From Palsa-189 sp963803735 (GTDB taxonomy: Bacteria > Acidobacteriota > Terriglobia > Acidiferrales > UBA7541), in NCBI GenBank assembly GCA_963803735.1, contig CAWDNV010000012.1, forward strand, positions 1 to 64,000: a DNA stretch of 64,000 nt, read 5' to 3'. The notes beneath the pieces were generated by a model. The model worked only from the letters and a program-made list of their open reading frames with translations, made no database searches and was not told the DNA's origin. The translations under genes and the position numbers were made by a program. Below are positions 1 through 7,730 of this stretch, piece by piece (position 1 is the first letter of the stretch; every line of letters starts with the position of its first letter).

Positions 1-37
1 CAGGAGGTCTGGAGTTCAAATCTCCACGCCCCGACCA
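1..37 (+). tRNA. 3' part of a tRNA, probably tRNA-Pro
   Basis: Only the 3' part is in the window. A five-pair T stem (TGGAG at 10-14 with CTCCA at 22-26) encloses the loop TTCAAAT, followed by the 3' acceptor strand CGCCCCG, discriminator A and an encoded CCA ending at 37. The acceptor half and the CAGGAGGTC run before the T arm match the usual bacterial proline tRNA pattern (5' partner would be CGGGGCG), but the anticodon lies outside the window, so the identity is inferred. Confidence 0.75.
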
Positions 38-79
38 CATCGGGCTAACTCTATTTTGCCTGGTCGCAAGATTGCCTTA

Positions 80-373
80 TTAGTCGCCGCATCCAAAGCA
101 TAGCTCAAGAATCCCGGTCCTATCTTCGGGCAAGGATTCATTACTGTTTTCGACTACCTGCTCCATCTCCCTTCCGCTGGCAGTTTGCGGCAGATCTCTC
201 CAGGCTAGGACCCAATCTTCGAAGTCATAGCCAAAAAACCCGCCATGCTCCCGGTGGATCTGATGTGCACGGCGGACAATCTGCTCGATGCTGAACGCGT
301 CTGTGGATTTCGAATCTGCACTACGCAAATCCGCAATCTCGCTCTGATGTGGTATCGCGCTCGCTAGAACCAT
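80..373 (-). CDS. DUF2934 domain small protein
   Basis: A protein of about 97 residues. The central segment IVRRAHQIHREHGG followed by GYDFEDWVLAWRDL fits the DUF2934 signature (basic-aromatic helix, then a D-x-E-D-W helix). These short proteins are frequent in Acidobacteriota and related soil bacteria; no function is established. I start it at the ATG at 373, preceded by AAAGGA eight bases upstream, rather than at a TTG 30 bases earlier that lacks such a site. It lies downstream of the beta-barrel gene on the same strand, with a strong GC hairpin between them, so it may be transcribed separately. Confidence 0.7.
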   Translation of the reverse strand: MVLASAIPHQSEIADLRSADSKSTDAFSIEQIVRRAHQIHREHGGFFGYDFEDWVLAWRDLPQTASGREMEQVVENSNESLPEDRTGILELCFGCGD

Positions 374-409
374 GTTCGAAGTCCTTTCGGGTTTGGCTCT
401 CAACGGTCG

Positions 410-442
410 CGGCCGGCGCCCCTCAGTTGATCGCGCCGGCCG
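410..442. repeat. GC-rich stem-loop between two minus-strand genes
   Basis: CGGCCGGCGC at 410-419 is the exact reverse complement of GCGCCGGCCG at 433-442, giving a ten-pair stem with a 13-base loop. It sits between the stop of the beta-barrel gene (461) and the start of the DUF2934 gene (373). There is no T run on either side, so it is not a canonical intrinsic terminator; it could stabilise the 3' end of the upstream message or attenuate read-through. Confidence 0.6.
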
Positions 443-460
443 TGAGCCGAAGAGTTGGAG

Positions 461-1084
461 TTAGAAACGGAAGACCAGCCCCGCAGAGGGGACTGCCGTG
501 TGTGCGGTAACATGCGAGTCCAGCGCGGCGAGCTGGAAGTCGGGCCGGTTGTACACGTATCCGCGATACTCGGCGCGAAGCGCGACGTGCCTCAACAGCG
601 GGAAGTCTGCGCCGCCGCCGTATACAAATGCAGCCTTAGCTTGTTGGAGAGCTCCCGGCACGGATTGTCCCGCATTGTTCGTCGGATCAAAGACGAGCGC
701 GCCGGCCCCGGCCAGAACATACGGGTTGATCCTGGAACTTCCCGGGAGGGTCACAACAAATGCGCCGGTAGCTTGGTGCACATTGGCCTGAACGTTAAAT
801 GGACCACCGACGGTGAGGTTCTGCTGTGTGTTGCGGGCGTAGCCATAGTTCGCTTCGGCGGCGAACCATCGATTGAAGTGATAACGGTATCCGATGAGGA
901 AGCCGCCCGTATCGGTTGAATGCTGCGAGATTCCGTTTCCTTGTGAGTCTTTGGTGAAGAAGCCTGTGCCCTGTATGCTTACTTCTCCGTGGGTCCGAGC
1001 CGGTCCCTCTTGCGCGAAAGCGGCTGAAGAACCAAGCAACAACAACGAGAAAACTGCAAAGACTACCGTCTTTCGGATCGCCAT
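461..1084 (-). CDS. outer-membrane beta-barrel protein (OmpA/OmpW-like barrel)
   Basis: 207 residues. A clear signal peptide (hydrophobic stretch, cleavage near AFA-QE at about residue 25) is followed by alternating polar/hydrophobic strands such as GFLIGYRYHFNRWFAAEANY and NPYVLAGAGALVF, and the chain ends in LVFRF, the terminal aromatic signal used for outer-membrane barrel insertion. This pattern fits the eight-strand OMP_b-brl family; no periplasmic OmpA domain is present. The start at 1084 has a very strong ribosome site, AAAGGGGGAC. It probably has a structural or adhesion role in the outer membrane; the ligand, if any, is unknown. Confidence 0.75.
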   Translation of the reverse strand: MAIRKTVVFAVFSLLLLGSSAAFAQEGPARTHGEVSIQGTGFFTKDSQGNGISQHSTDTGGFLIGYRYHFNRWFAAEANYGYARNTQQNLTVGGPFNVQANVHQATGAFVVTLPGSSRINPYVLAGAGALVFDPTNNAGQSVPGALQQAKAAFVYGGGADFPLLRHVALRAEYRGYVYNRPDFQLAALDSHVTAHTAVPSAGLVFRF

Positions 1085-1143
1085 TTTCTTGTCCCCCTTT
1101 TGGTTTATCTCTCAAATTCGTTTCAGACTTTGCGCCCACCTGT

Positions 1144-1221
1144 TCAACGGGCGGTTTGGCCGAAGCCGGGCAAGCACAGAAAAATCAGCAAGGCTAAAAC
1201 TGCGATCAGGACGTAAAGCAT
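1144..1221 (-). CDS. small hydrophobic peptide, 25 residues
   Basis: An ATG at 1221 preceded by GGAGGGAGAACGTC opens a 25-codon frame ending in TGA at 1144. It codes for MLYVLIAVLALLIFL and then CLPGFGQTAR: one strongly hydrophobic helix with a short basic tail, as expected for a single-pass membrane micropeptide. The Shine-Dalgarno site is among the best in the window and the frame lies alone in an otherwise non-coding stretch. I do not recognise a family; small stress-related membrane peptides and type I toxin peptides look like this, but so might a chance ORF. Confidence 0.45.
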   Translation of the reverse strand: MLYVLIAVLALLIFLCLPGFGQTAR

Positions 1222-1419
1222 GACGTTCTCCCTCCGGCGGCTGCCCAAACCCTTCCCGCTACGAAGCAATCTCTGTCGCTGGCAAAGTTTCGATATTTCG
1301 CTTGGCTCCCATTGGGCGACGCATTATGAAATGCACACGCCGTGCCAAACCTATGGTGAGAGCGTTTATTACTGGAAGGGCTTCGCCAAATGAGGGTTAA
1401 GAAAAACTATTGCGCCGAC

Positions 1420-1460
1420 CCAATTCAGCGTGCCAACACGATACTGCCGCTGAGTCGGCA
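1420..1460 (-). promoter_or_regulatory. possible sigma-54-type promoter with adjacent palindrome
   Basis: On the minus strand TTGGCACG (1436-1429) matches the -24 half of a sigma-54 promoter, but the following GG that would be the -12 half is one base too far away and is not GC. Immediately upstream lies the palindrome TGCCG-N6-CGGCA (1445-1460), like an enhancer-binding-protein half-site pair, though it is unusually close. The next gene upstream encodes a sigma-54 activator, which is why this is worth noting. If active it would drive the 25-residue peptide and the beta-barrel gene. Confidence 0.2.
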
Positions 1461-1566
1461 CCTGCTATTCACATGGCACAGCACGATCACGGTTCAGCAT
1501 AAATAAGGGGAAAAGTCACAAGCCGCTGTAGAAATCGGCGAAACGAACGCGTTTTGCGGGGAATTC

Positions 1567-3675
1567 TTAGACTGGTTTACTGCTGCGAGCAATTCCGAGC
1601 TTCTGCATCCGCACCTGAAGGGTAGAACGCTTCATTCCGAGGCGCGCCGCGGCACCCTTTGGCCCAGCAACAACCCAGCGGCTTTCTTCGAGCGCACCCA
1701 GTATCTGCTTGCGTTCGGTTTCTTCGAGAACTCGTTGCATGTTCCCTAAGGTTTCGGGTCGGGCTGCGCTTTTCGCGTTTTCCGCTGCGGGCACGGAACC
1801 ACCGTTGCTCTTAAGATCCGAAAGCACCACACGCAGCACTGGACCGGAAGACAGGATCACGGCACGCTCGATTACGTTCTGCAGCTCGCGGATGTTACCG
1901 GGCCAGTGGTATTCGCATAGGGCATTCATTGTCTCTGAAGGGATGCTTTCAATGCCTTTGTTCATGCTGCGGGCAAACTGCTGTGTGAAATGCCGCACTA
2001 GCAATGGGATATCTTCGGGGCGCTCGCGGAGCGGTGGAACGCGAACGGGGAATACGTTCAATCGATAAAAAAGGTCGGAACGGAATTTCTGTTCCTCCAC
2101 CATGGCTTCCAGATCGCGATTGGTCGCTGCGATCAATCGTGCGTCCGTACGCAGTGTGCGCGTGCTGCCCAGGCGTTCGAATTCCCGTTCTTGCAGTACA
2201 CGAAGTAGCTTCGGTTGGAGCTCGAGCGGGATTTCGCCAACCTCGTCCAGGAAGACGGTGCCGCGGTTTGCGAGTTCGAAGCGACCTATACGCTGCGCGA
2301 TCGCGCCGGTAAACGCTCCCTTCTCATGGCCAAAAAGTTCGCTTTCGAGCAGCCCGGTCGGGATGGCTGCGCAATTCAGTTTCACGAATGCGTTGGAATG
2401 GCGAGCGCTCAGATTATGGAGCGCCCGCGCGATCAGTTCTTTCCCGGTTCCGGTCTCACCATAAATGAGGACGGTCGATTCCGTGGGCCCCACGGTTTCC
2501 ACTTGCTTCAAAACCTGGCGCAATGTGGCGCTCTTACCTACGATCTCTTCGAAATTCATCTCAGTGCGGATTTCGTCTTCCAGATAGAGCTTTTCCTGGG
2601 CCAGCTTGTCTTTCAGCTCGGTAATCTGGGTGTAGGCCAGGGCATTCTCCACAGCAATAGCTATCTGGCTCGCGACCTGCATCAAAAACCTCACCTCATC
2701 CGGACTAAAGGCATTTTCTTTCCTGCGAGCCAGATTCAAGACTCCGTGTATGCGCCCTCGGCTTACGAGCGGCAAAACGCAACCCACAGTAAAACCTTCG
2801 GCCGAAGGCGGGGAATCAGGTGTCATCTTGGCTACATCGCGGACGTTAGCCACATAGGGCTCACCGGTTTTAAAGGCGGCGCCCGGCGGGCTGCCGTCGA
2901 TGGGTATGAGGCTCTCCTCACCGATGAACCCTTTGCTCTCGGGAAAATCTACTGCGTAGAGCCGCAAGTGAGTGTTATTTCCCCCATCAGGCAGGCCTAC
3001 TCCCACAAAATCGCACTGCATGACTCGCCGCAGGTGGGCGGAGATGTTTCTCAGCAACTCGCGCAAATCCAATGTCGAGACAACGCTGTTCGTTAGATCG
3101 AGCAGGAGTTTTAACTGTTCTTGAGCTTTCCGCGAAGCATCGAAGTTCAGGGCATCGTCAGTGGCAAGTGCTATTTGGTCGGCAACCAGGGACAAAAAAG
3201 AAATGTCGTCCTCAGAATAGGCGTCGGATTCTTCACTGCCCAGGAACAAAACCCCTAGCCGTCGATGTACGGTGGTCAATGGAAAAGCGCATGCAGAGCG
3301 AATTCCGCAGGCCCTGACCCGATTGAGGGCTTCAGGAAAGCGGGTCTCGCGATCGAAGCAAGGAATCACCAAAGCCTGCTGGTTTTGGTAAACCCACCAC
3401 GGGATGCTTTCTTCTCGCGCAATATCCGGGCAGGGGCCGCCTTTCATTTCCTTGCATCTTTCCGCGAGATGCCAGGCGACTTCATTACCCCCTTCGTCGT
3501 ATTGAATGATGCCGATACTGTCAAATTTGACGACATTACGAAGCTCGTTCCTAAGGACCGGAAACAGCTCCGCAGGATCACGGTGCGCACGAATGGCTTG
3601 CAAGACACGGATGAGGGCTTCGTAACGCGAGGATCCTTGTTCGATAAGGGTCGCCGCTTCCGCTGCCATGAACAT
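1567..3675 (-). CDS. sigma-54-dependent transcriptional activator, GAF-GAF-AAA+-Fis (FhlA/NorR type)
   Basis: About 702 residues. Two GAF sensor domains (roughly 10-185 and 190-350) are joined by a coiled coil to an AAA+ domain with Walker A GETGTGKE near residue 405, the sigma-54-contacting loop GAFTGA near 455, Walker B VFLDEVGE and the arginine-finger region; a Fis-type helix-turn-helix (AARLGMKRSTLQVRMQKLG) closes the protein. All motifs needed for sigma-54 activation are intact. There is no receiver domain, so a small molecule bound by GAF is the likely signal. GGGGAGG lies 11 bases before the ATG at 3675 and 5 before a TTG at 3681; either could be the start. It is divergent from the exopolysaccharide cluster and may control it, but I found no clear -24/-12 site there. 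Confidence 0.9.
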   Translation of the reverse strand: MFMAAEAATLIEQGSSRYEALIRVLQAIRAHRDPAELFPVLRNELRNVVKFDSIGIIQYDEGGNEVAWHLAERCKEMKGGPCPDIAREESIPWWVYQNQQALVIPCFDRETRFPEALNRVRACGIRSACAFPLTTVHRRLGVLFLGSEESDAYSEDDISFLSLVADQIALATDDALNFDASRKAQEQLKLLLDLTNSVVSTLDLRELLRNISAHLRRVMQCDFVGVGLPDGGNNTHLRLYAVDFPESKGFIGEESLIPIDGSPPGAAFKTGEPYVANVRDVAKMTPDSPPSAEGFTVGCVLPLVSRGRIHGVLNLARRKENAFSPDEVRFLMQVASQIAIAVENALAYTQITELKDKLAQEKLYLEDEIRTEMNFEEIVGKSATLRQVLKQVETVGPTESTVLIYGETGTGKELIARALHNLSARHSNAFVKLNCAAIPTGLLESELFGHEKGAFTGAIAQRIGRFELANRGTVFLDEVGEIPLELQPKLLRVLQEREFERLGSTRTLRTDARLIAATNRDLEAMVEEQKFRSDLFYRLNVFPVRVPPLRERPEDIPLLVRHFTQQFARSMNKGIESIPSETMNALCEYHWPGNIRELQNVIERAVILSSGPVLRVVLSDLKSNGGSVPAAENAKSAARPETLGNMQRVLEETERKQILGALEESRWVVAGPKGAAARLGMKRSTLQVRMQKLGIARSSKPV

Positions 3676-3681
3676 TGCCAA

Positions 3682-4145
3682 CTACACCTCCCCGAGATAG
3701 AGGATCAGATGCAGATGAGGGCCATTCGGATACAAGGTTTGCTTCTGTTCGGCTACCGTCGTTCCAGATGCTATTGCCATTTTCGCATGTGCTTTGAAGA
3801 GTGCCGATCTAGCCGCTATCTTGCGAAAACTGAGGAGATTCGAGGACTCGGAAAAGTGAGAGTCAGTCGCGCGATATGTATTTATGCCGCCGAGCTCGAA
3901 GAACTAGGTACTTTTGTTCCTTTGACACTTCGCCGTGAGGGAATAATCGTCTCTAGTCGAATGACTCATTCACCCAGATGACATTACTCTCCTTGCGCGT
4001 TCACGCTGGTTTGCGTAAGGTGCGTCCCCTAACAATCACGTTGGCTTGGGGCGAATTTTAAGATTTAGGATCGCCGAGAACAAGCTCAATGTCTTGCACT
4101 GGATAAAAAGCCTGACGTGATTATGGAAACTCGGGTCTTGTAAGC
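3682..4145. other. divergent intergenic region upstream of the exopolysaccharide cluster
   Basis: About 460 bp between the sigma-54 activator (minus) and the UpxY gene (plus). No convincing ORF. A TTGACA at 3922-3927 followed 14 bases later by AATAAT is the best plus-strand promoter candidate, but the spacing is short. No sigma-54 GG-N10-GC pair was seen. If transcription begins near 3950 the leader would be about 200 nt, which is enough space for a target of the antiterminator encoded first in the cluster. No JUMPStart/ops element was recognised. Confidence 0.35.
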
Positions 4146-4162
4146 CACAGAGCGAAGCTGTG
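4146..4162 (+). promoter_or_regulatory. stem-loop covering the GTG start of the antiterminator gene
   Basis: CACAG (4146-4150) pairs with CTGTG (4158-4162); the seven-base loop contains GCGAAG. The last stem bases are part of the GTG start codon of the next gene, so folding of the message would hide the initiation site. No good Shine-Dalgarno sequence is visible upstream. Confidence 0.35.
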
Positions 4163-4747
4163 CCATTACCTATCGATACATCGAATCCAGCGTCCAATTG
4201 GTACGCCCTTTACACACGTCATCAACACGAGAAGGTTGTAGCTCAGATCCTTACGAGGAGGGGATTTGAGATCCTGCTGCCACTCTATAAATCCGTCCGC
4301 CGTTGGAAGGACCGAACTAAAGTCCTTTCAGTGCCCCTATTCTCTTGCTACATATTCCTCAAAGGGGGACTCGAACGTCGATGGGACATTCTGAATACTC
4401 CTGGCATTTATGACCTCGTGTCCAGCGGAGGTCAACCGATTGCTATTCCGACCCATGAAATTGATGCCATCCAACAGGTTGTGAATAGCGGTTTGCACCT
4501 TGAGCCGCATCCTTTTCTGAAAATTGGTGAGCGGGTGAGAATCAAACTCGGGCCTTTGGCAGGCTTGCAAGGATTGCTGGTACGTAAAAGAAATATTTAC
4601 CGACTGGTTATCTCCGTCGAGATGTTGGGTAGAGCAGCCGCTGTCGAGGTCGACAGCTTCCTCGTCGAGAGGTTGACCAATTCTAGTGTTGTTCAGCATG
4701 GAGTTTCTTCACACATTGCGACTCAATGCTGTAACCCGATTCAGTAG
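4160..4747 (+). CDS. NusG-family transcription antiterminator, UpxY type
   Basis: 195 residues, first gene of the exopolysaccharide cluster. The NGN domain (about 14-110) starts with the typical NWYALYTRHQHEKVV and contains VPLFSCYIFLK; a KOW domain follows (IGERVRIKLGPLAGLQGLLV, about 120-170). Length and place fit the UpxY/RfaH-like paralogues of NusG, which load onto RNA polymerase at the start of long polysaccharide operons and suppress termination inside them. The start is GTG at 4160 within a small hairpin; no other in-frame start precedes the NGN domain. I infer that it promotes read-through of the roughly 20-kb cluster that follows. Confidence 0.85.
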   Translation: MPLPIDTSNPASNWYALYTRHQHEKVVAQILTRRGFEILLPLYKSVRRWKDRTKVLSVPLFSCYIFLKGGLERRWDILNTPGIYDLVSSGGQPIAIPTHEIDAIQQVVNSGLHLEPHPFLKIGERVRIKLGPLAGLQGLLVRKRNIYRLVISVEMLGRAAAVEVDSFLVERLTNSSVVQHGVSSHIATQCCNPIQ

Positions 4748-4761
4748 CTGAGAGCCACCAA

Positions 4762-5232
4762 GTGTTTCCCGCGAAGGTCTTAGTCCATTTTGCTCCGAGT
4801 GCGACAAAGGCACACAGAGTTCCCCGAGCAGCCGAGCAACGGAAGGAACGGCGAAAGCACGTGCGCTATCCCGTCAGGCTTCCAGTCTTTTTTAGTTGGA
4901 AGAAGCGCGGGAGTGCTGTCGTCCCCTATGAGGGCATCACCCGTGACATCAGTTTGCGGGGGGGCTACGTATTTTCGGCAATTTGCCTTCCAGTAGACAC
5001 CGTCATTGAGATGGAGATTCTCCTGCCCAGATCCCTTCGCAAGCCGAATTTGCTGATCGTCGGAAAGGTTCGAATTCAGCGCGTTGAACGCGCTTCCCGA
5101 AAGAAGCCAGGAACTGGCTTTTCGGCCGTGGCAAGCGGGTTTGCGGTACGAACCAGTTCGCGATGGCTAACTGCAATTGTGAAGCCCGAAGCTCCGAGCA
5201 CAGCAGCGAATACGAAGTATTTTGATAATTGA
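4762..5232 (+). CDS. PilZ domain protein (c-di-GMP receptor)
   Basis: 156 residues. The two c-di-GMP binding elements of PilZ are present: RKHVR in RKHVRYPVRLPVFFSW (RxxxR, about residue 31) and DISLRG (D/NxSxxG, about residue 64). A beta-barrel-like segment follows and ends near residue 125. The start is GTG at 4762, 14 bases after the antiterminator stop, so the two are probably co-transcribed. A c-di-GMP receptor at the head of a polysaccharide cluster suggests post-translational control of synthesis or export; the partner is unknown. Confidence 0.8.
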   Translation: MFPAKVLVHFAPSATKAHRVPRAAEQRKERRKHVRYPVRLPVFFSWKKRGSAVVPYEGITRDISLRGGYVFSAICLPVDTVIEMEILLPRSLRKPNLLIVGKVRIQRVERASRKKPGTGFSAVASGFAVRTSSRWLTAIVKPEAPSTAANTKYFDN

Positions 5233-5295
5233 AATGCTTGGTTGCGGCTCATTGGAGATCCTGAATCTAGCGTTGTTTGTTAGCCGAGAGCCTAG

Positions 5296-6519
5296 ATGAA
5301 CATTCTACACGTGATACGCACCCTGGATCCGGCATGGGGAGGACCCGTCGAGGGAGTAAAGAATATCGTAGCGACGGCTGCCGCCCTTGGGCATTCTGCA
5401 GAGATTACGTGCCTGGATGCACCCTATTCGGCTTGGCTCAAAGCTCAACATTTGAATGTAAATGCAATCGGCCCAGCCAAATTAGGCAACTTTGGGTACT
5501 GCCGCCGGCTAGACTCTTGGCTGCATGAGAACATTCGGCGATTCGACGTCGTGACGACGAATGGTATTTGGATGTACTTCAGCGCGGCTGTTCGGTGTGC
5601 GGCGAGGCAAGCCTGCGTTCCGTATTTCGTGTTCACTCATGGCGCGTTAGATCCTTGGTTCAAGCACAAATACCCATTGAAACACATCAAAAAGCAAATT
5701 TACTGGAATGCGGTTGAGTATAGGGTTTTACGCGATGCGGCCGCGGTCCTTTTCACGACTGCGGAAGAGCAAGCGCTAGCGCACAGGGCGTTCTGGCCAT
5801 ACCGGTGTAATTCCGAAGTGGTGGGCTATGGTATCGAGGACCCATTTGTTTCCAAAATTGGATTGAGAGAGCCCAGCGAAGCTCGCCGCTTGATAAGACG
5901 CATGATGCCTCAGATAGGCCCCCGAAGATTCCTCCTTTTCCTGGCCCGCATCCACGAAAAAAAAGGTATAGACCTTCTTTTACAAGCGATCGCACGGAAC
6001 ACTGAGAATTACAAGGACTATGCATTCGTAATCGGCGGTCCGGGTAAGGAAGCTTATATCTCGCAGCTCAAATCGATGGCGGCTCAGTTCGGTCTGGAGA
6101 ATCAGATCATCTGGACAGGACCACTTTACGGCGAATTGAAGTGGGCGGCGTTCCGTTCGGCGGATGCATACGTGCTTCCTTCTCATCAGGAAAACTTTGG
6201 AATATCGGTGACCGAGGCCCTGGCTTGCAGCGTTCCCGTGCTCACCACGATCAAGGTAAACATTTGGCGAGAGATTGTGAATGATGATGCCGGTTTAGCT
6301 GAGAACGATGACGTGAGTGGCATATGCAGACTACTGGAAAGATGGAGCCGATTGCCTCGGACTCAAAAACGATCCATGCGTCAAAACGCACGGCGATGTT
6401 TTGTGAATCGCTTCGATATCGCGCACACCAGCGCGAAATTGTTCGCTCTATTCACGCTGTTCGCGGAACGGCACACCTCAGAACGTAAGGAAGCGGCCGA
6501 ACTCGAATGCGCCTCCTGA
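5296..6519 (+). CDS. glycosyltransferase, GT4 family
   Basis: 407 residues with the two-Rossmann GT-B fold. The N-terminal segment MNILHVIRTLDPAWGGPVEGV is typical of GT4 acceptor domains; the C-terminal domain has RFLLFLARIHEKKGIDLLLQA and the nucleotide-sugar motif ENFGISVTE (E-x7-E, about residue 300). It transfers a sugar from a nucleotide donor to the growing lipid-linked repeat on the cytoplasmic face; donor and linkage cannot be read from sequence. Its end overlaps the next glycosyltransferase gene by 13 bases, which indicates coupled translation. Confidence 0.85.
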   Translation: MNILHVIRTLDPAWGGPVEGVKNIVATAAALGHSAEITCLDAPYSAWLKAQHLNVNAIGPAKLGNFGYCRRLDSWLHENIRRFDVVTTNGIWMYFSAAVRCAARQACVPYFVFTHGALDPWFKHKYPLKHIKKQIYWNAVEYRVLRDAAAVLFTTAEEQALAHRAFWPYRCNSEVVGYGIEDPFVSKIGLREPSEARRLIRRMMPQIGPRRFLLFLARIHEKKGIDLLLQAIARNTENYKDYAFVIGGPGKEAYISQLKSMAAQFGLENQIIWTGPLYGELKWAAFRSADAYVLPSHQENFGISVTEALACSVPVLTTIKVNIWREIVNDDAGLAENDDVSGICRLLERWSRLPRTQKRSMRQNARRCFVNRFDIAHTSAKLFALFTLFAERHTSERKEAAELECAS

Positions 6520-7730
6520 TTCACGATTTCGCCGGCCATCCCTTTCAGGTTCAGCTCAGCCGGGAACTTGCCACACGAGGCCACCTGGTCACGCATGTGT
6601 ATGCTGCGGGGTTGTCGGGCCCTAAAGGTCAACTTTCCAAGGATACTAGCGACCCTCCGGGACTGTCCATTTGTGGAATCCAGTTGCCATCGCAGTTCCA
6701 AAAATACTCTGCTCACCGGCGGTTTTGTGATCAGCGCAATTACACCAAGCAGCTAAAACGTCTGAGTCGCCGCATTCAGCCGGATGCTGTTCTGTCAGGA
6801 AATGCTCCTATAGACGTCCAGGCGGAATTGCTCTGGCACTGCCGAAAACTACACATCGCCTTTGTTCACTGGGTTCAGGATATCTATTGCCAAGCGTTGA
6901 AATTCTTCTTAAACCGCAGACTTCCTCTATGGGCGGATCCAATTGCATCCGTTTTCGAACTTCTCGACCGGTGGGTCGCTTCGCGGAGTGACCACGTCGT
7001 TGTCATTGCTCCGGCCTTCCGCGAGGTTCTTTGCGCTTGGAATATTCCCGACTCAAGGGTCACGCTGATCGAAAACTGGGCTACGCTCCAGGAAATTCCC
7101 CAAATGTCGTGCGAAAACAATTGGAGTCGCAGCCAAAAGTTCGAGCGGCGCCCGGTACTGTTATATTCCGGTACGCTCGGGATGAAGCACCGGCCCGATC
7201 TCCTTTACCTGCTCGCGGAACGATTAAAAAACGAGTGTACGGTAGTGGTGATAACCGACGGAATCGGCCTAGAGTTTCTGGAGAAGATGCCTCCGCTGGG
7301 AAATTTACGATTACTCCCATATCAGCCTTACGAAACCTTACCGGAAGTCCTGGCGAGCGCAGACGTTCTGCTCGCGACGCTCAACTCCGACGCAGGCAAG
7401 TTTGCCGTTCCATCGAAGATTCTGAGCTATTTGTGCGCCAGACGCCCGATCTTGTTTGCCGGCCCGCGAGAAAATCTGTCCGCTGCGATTATCGAGCGAA
7501 GCGGAGGCGGTTTGGTCGTGGATCCAAATGAGGGCGCAGCGTGGGTGAGCGCTGCCCGAAGACTTGTCTCCGACCCACTCTTGCGTGCTCAACTTGGAAG
7601 TAAAGCACGGTCCTATGCTGAACGAACGTTTGATATAGCGAAAATAAGCGATGCCTTCGAAGCGGTGTTGCTTTCAGCACGTAAACCATATGCCCACGCG
7701 ACATCCGTGGTCTCTTCATTAACCGCATGA
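6507..7730 (+). CDS. glycosyltransferase, WcaI-like
   Basis: 407 residues. It opens with MRLLIHDFAGHPFQVQLSREL, contains FVHWVQDIYCQALKFF in the middle and VPSKILSYLCARRPILFAG near residue 300, a pattern seen in WcaI-type colanic-acid glycosyltransferases (GT4). The classical E-x7-E is replaced by this lysine-centred segment, as is usual for the subfamily. It starts 13 bases inside the preceding gene and its stop overlaps the next start (ATGA), so translation of the three genes is probably coupled. The sugar transferred is not known; fucose is the WcaI substrate in enterobacteria. Confidence 0.8.
   Translation: MRLLIHDFAGHPFQVQLSRELATRGHLVTHVYAAGLSGPKGQLSKDTSDPPGLSICGIQLPSQFQKYSAHRRFCDQRNYTKQLKRLSRRIQPDAVLSGNAPIDVQAELLWHCRKLHIAFVHWVQDIYCQALKFFLNRRLPLWADPIASVFELLDRWVASRSDHVVVIAPAFREVLCAWNIPDSRVTLIENWATLQEIPQMSCENNWSRSQKFERRPVLLYSGTLGMKHRPDLLYLLAERLKNECTVVVITDGIGLEFLEKMPPLGNLRLLPYQPYETLPEVLASADVLLATLNSDAGKFAVPSKILSYLCARRPILFAGPRENLSAAIIERSGGGLVVDPNEGAAWVSAARRLVSDPLLRAQLGSKARSYAERTFDIAKISDAFEAVLLSARKPYAHATSVVSSLTA

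Larger units (their letters stand above)
1085..1566. other. 482-bp intergenic region holding a small ORF and regulatory-looking motifs
   Basis: Between the beta-barrel gene and the sigma-54 activator gene, both on the minus strand. It holds the 25-codon ORF at 1144-1221, a palindrome at 1445-1460 and a sigma-54-like -24 element near 1434, listed separately. The rest (about 1222-1415) shows no coding potential that I can support and could be a long 5' leader. Confidence 0.5.

Noticed and set aside
2215..3096. Plus-strand ORF of 293 codons
   Set aside because: Lies wholly antisense to the GAF domains of the sigma-54 activator, has no ribosome site and no recognisable domain; it is a by-product of the codon bias of the real gene.
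3265..3981. Plus-strand ORF of 238 codons reaching into the region upstream of the exopolysaccharide cluster
   Set aside because: Its first half is antisense to the activator gene and the rest has no domain, signal or ribosome site.
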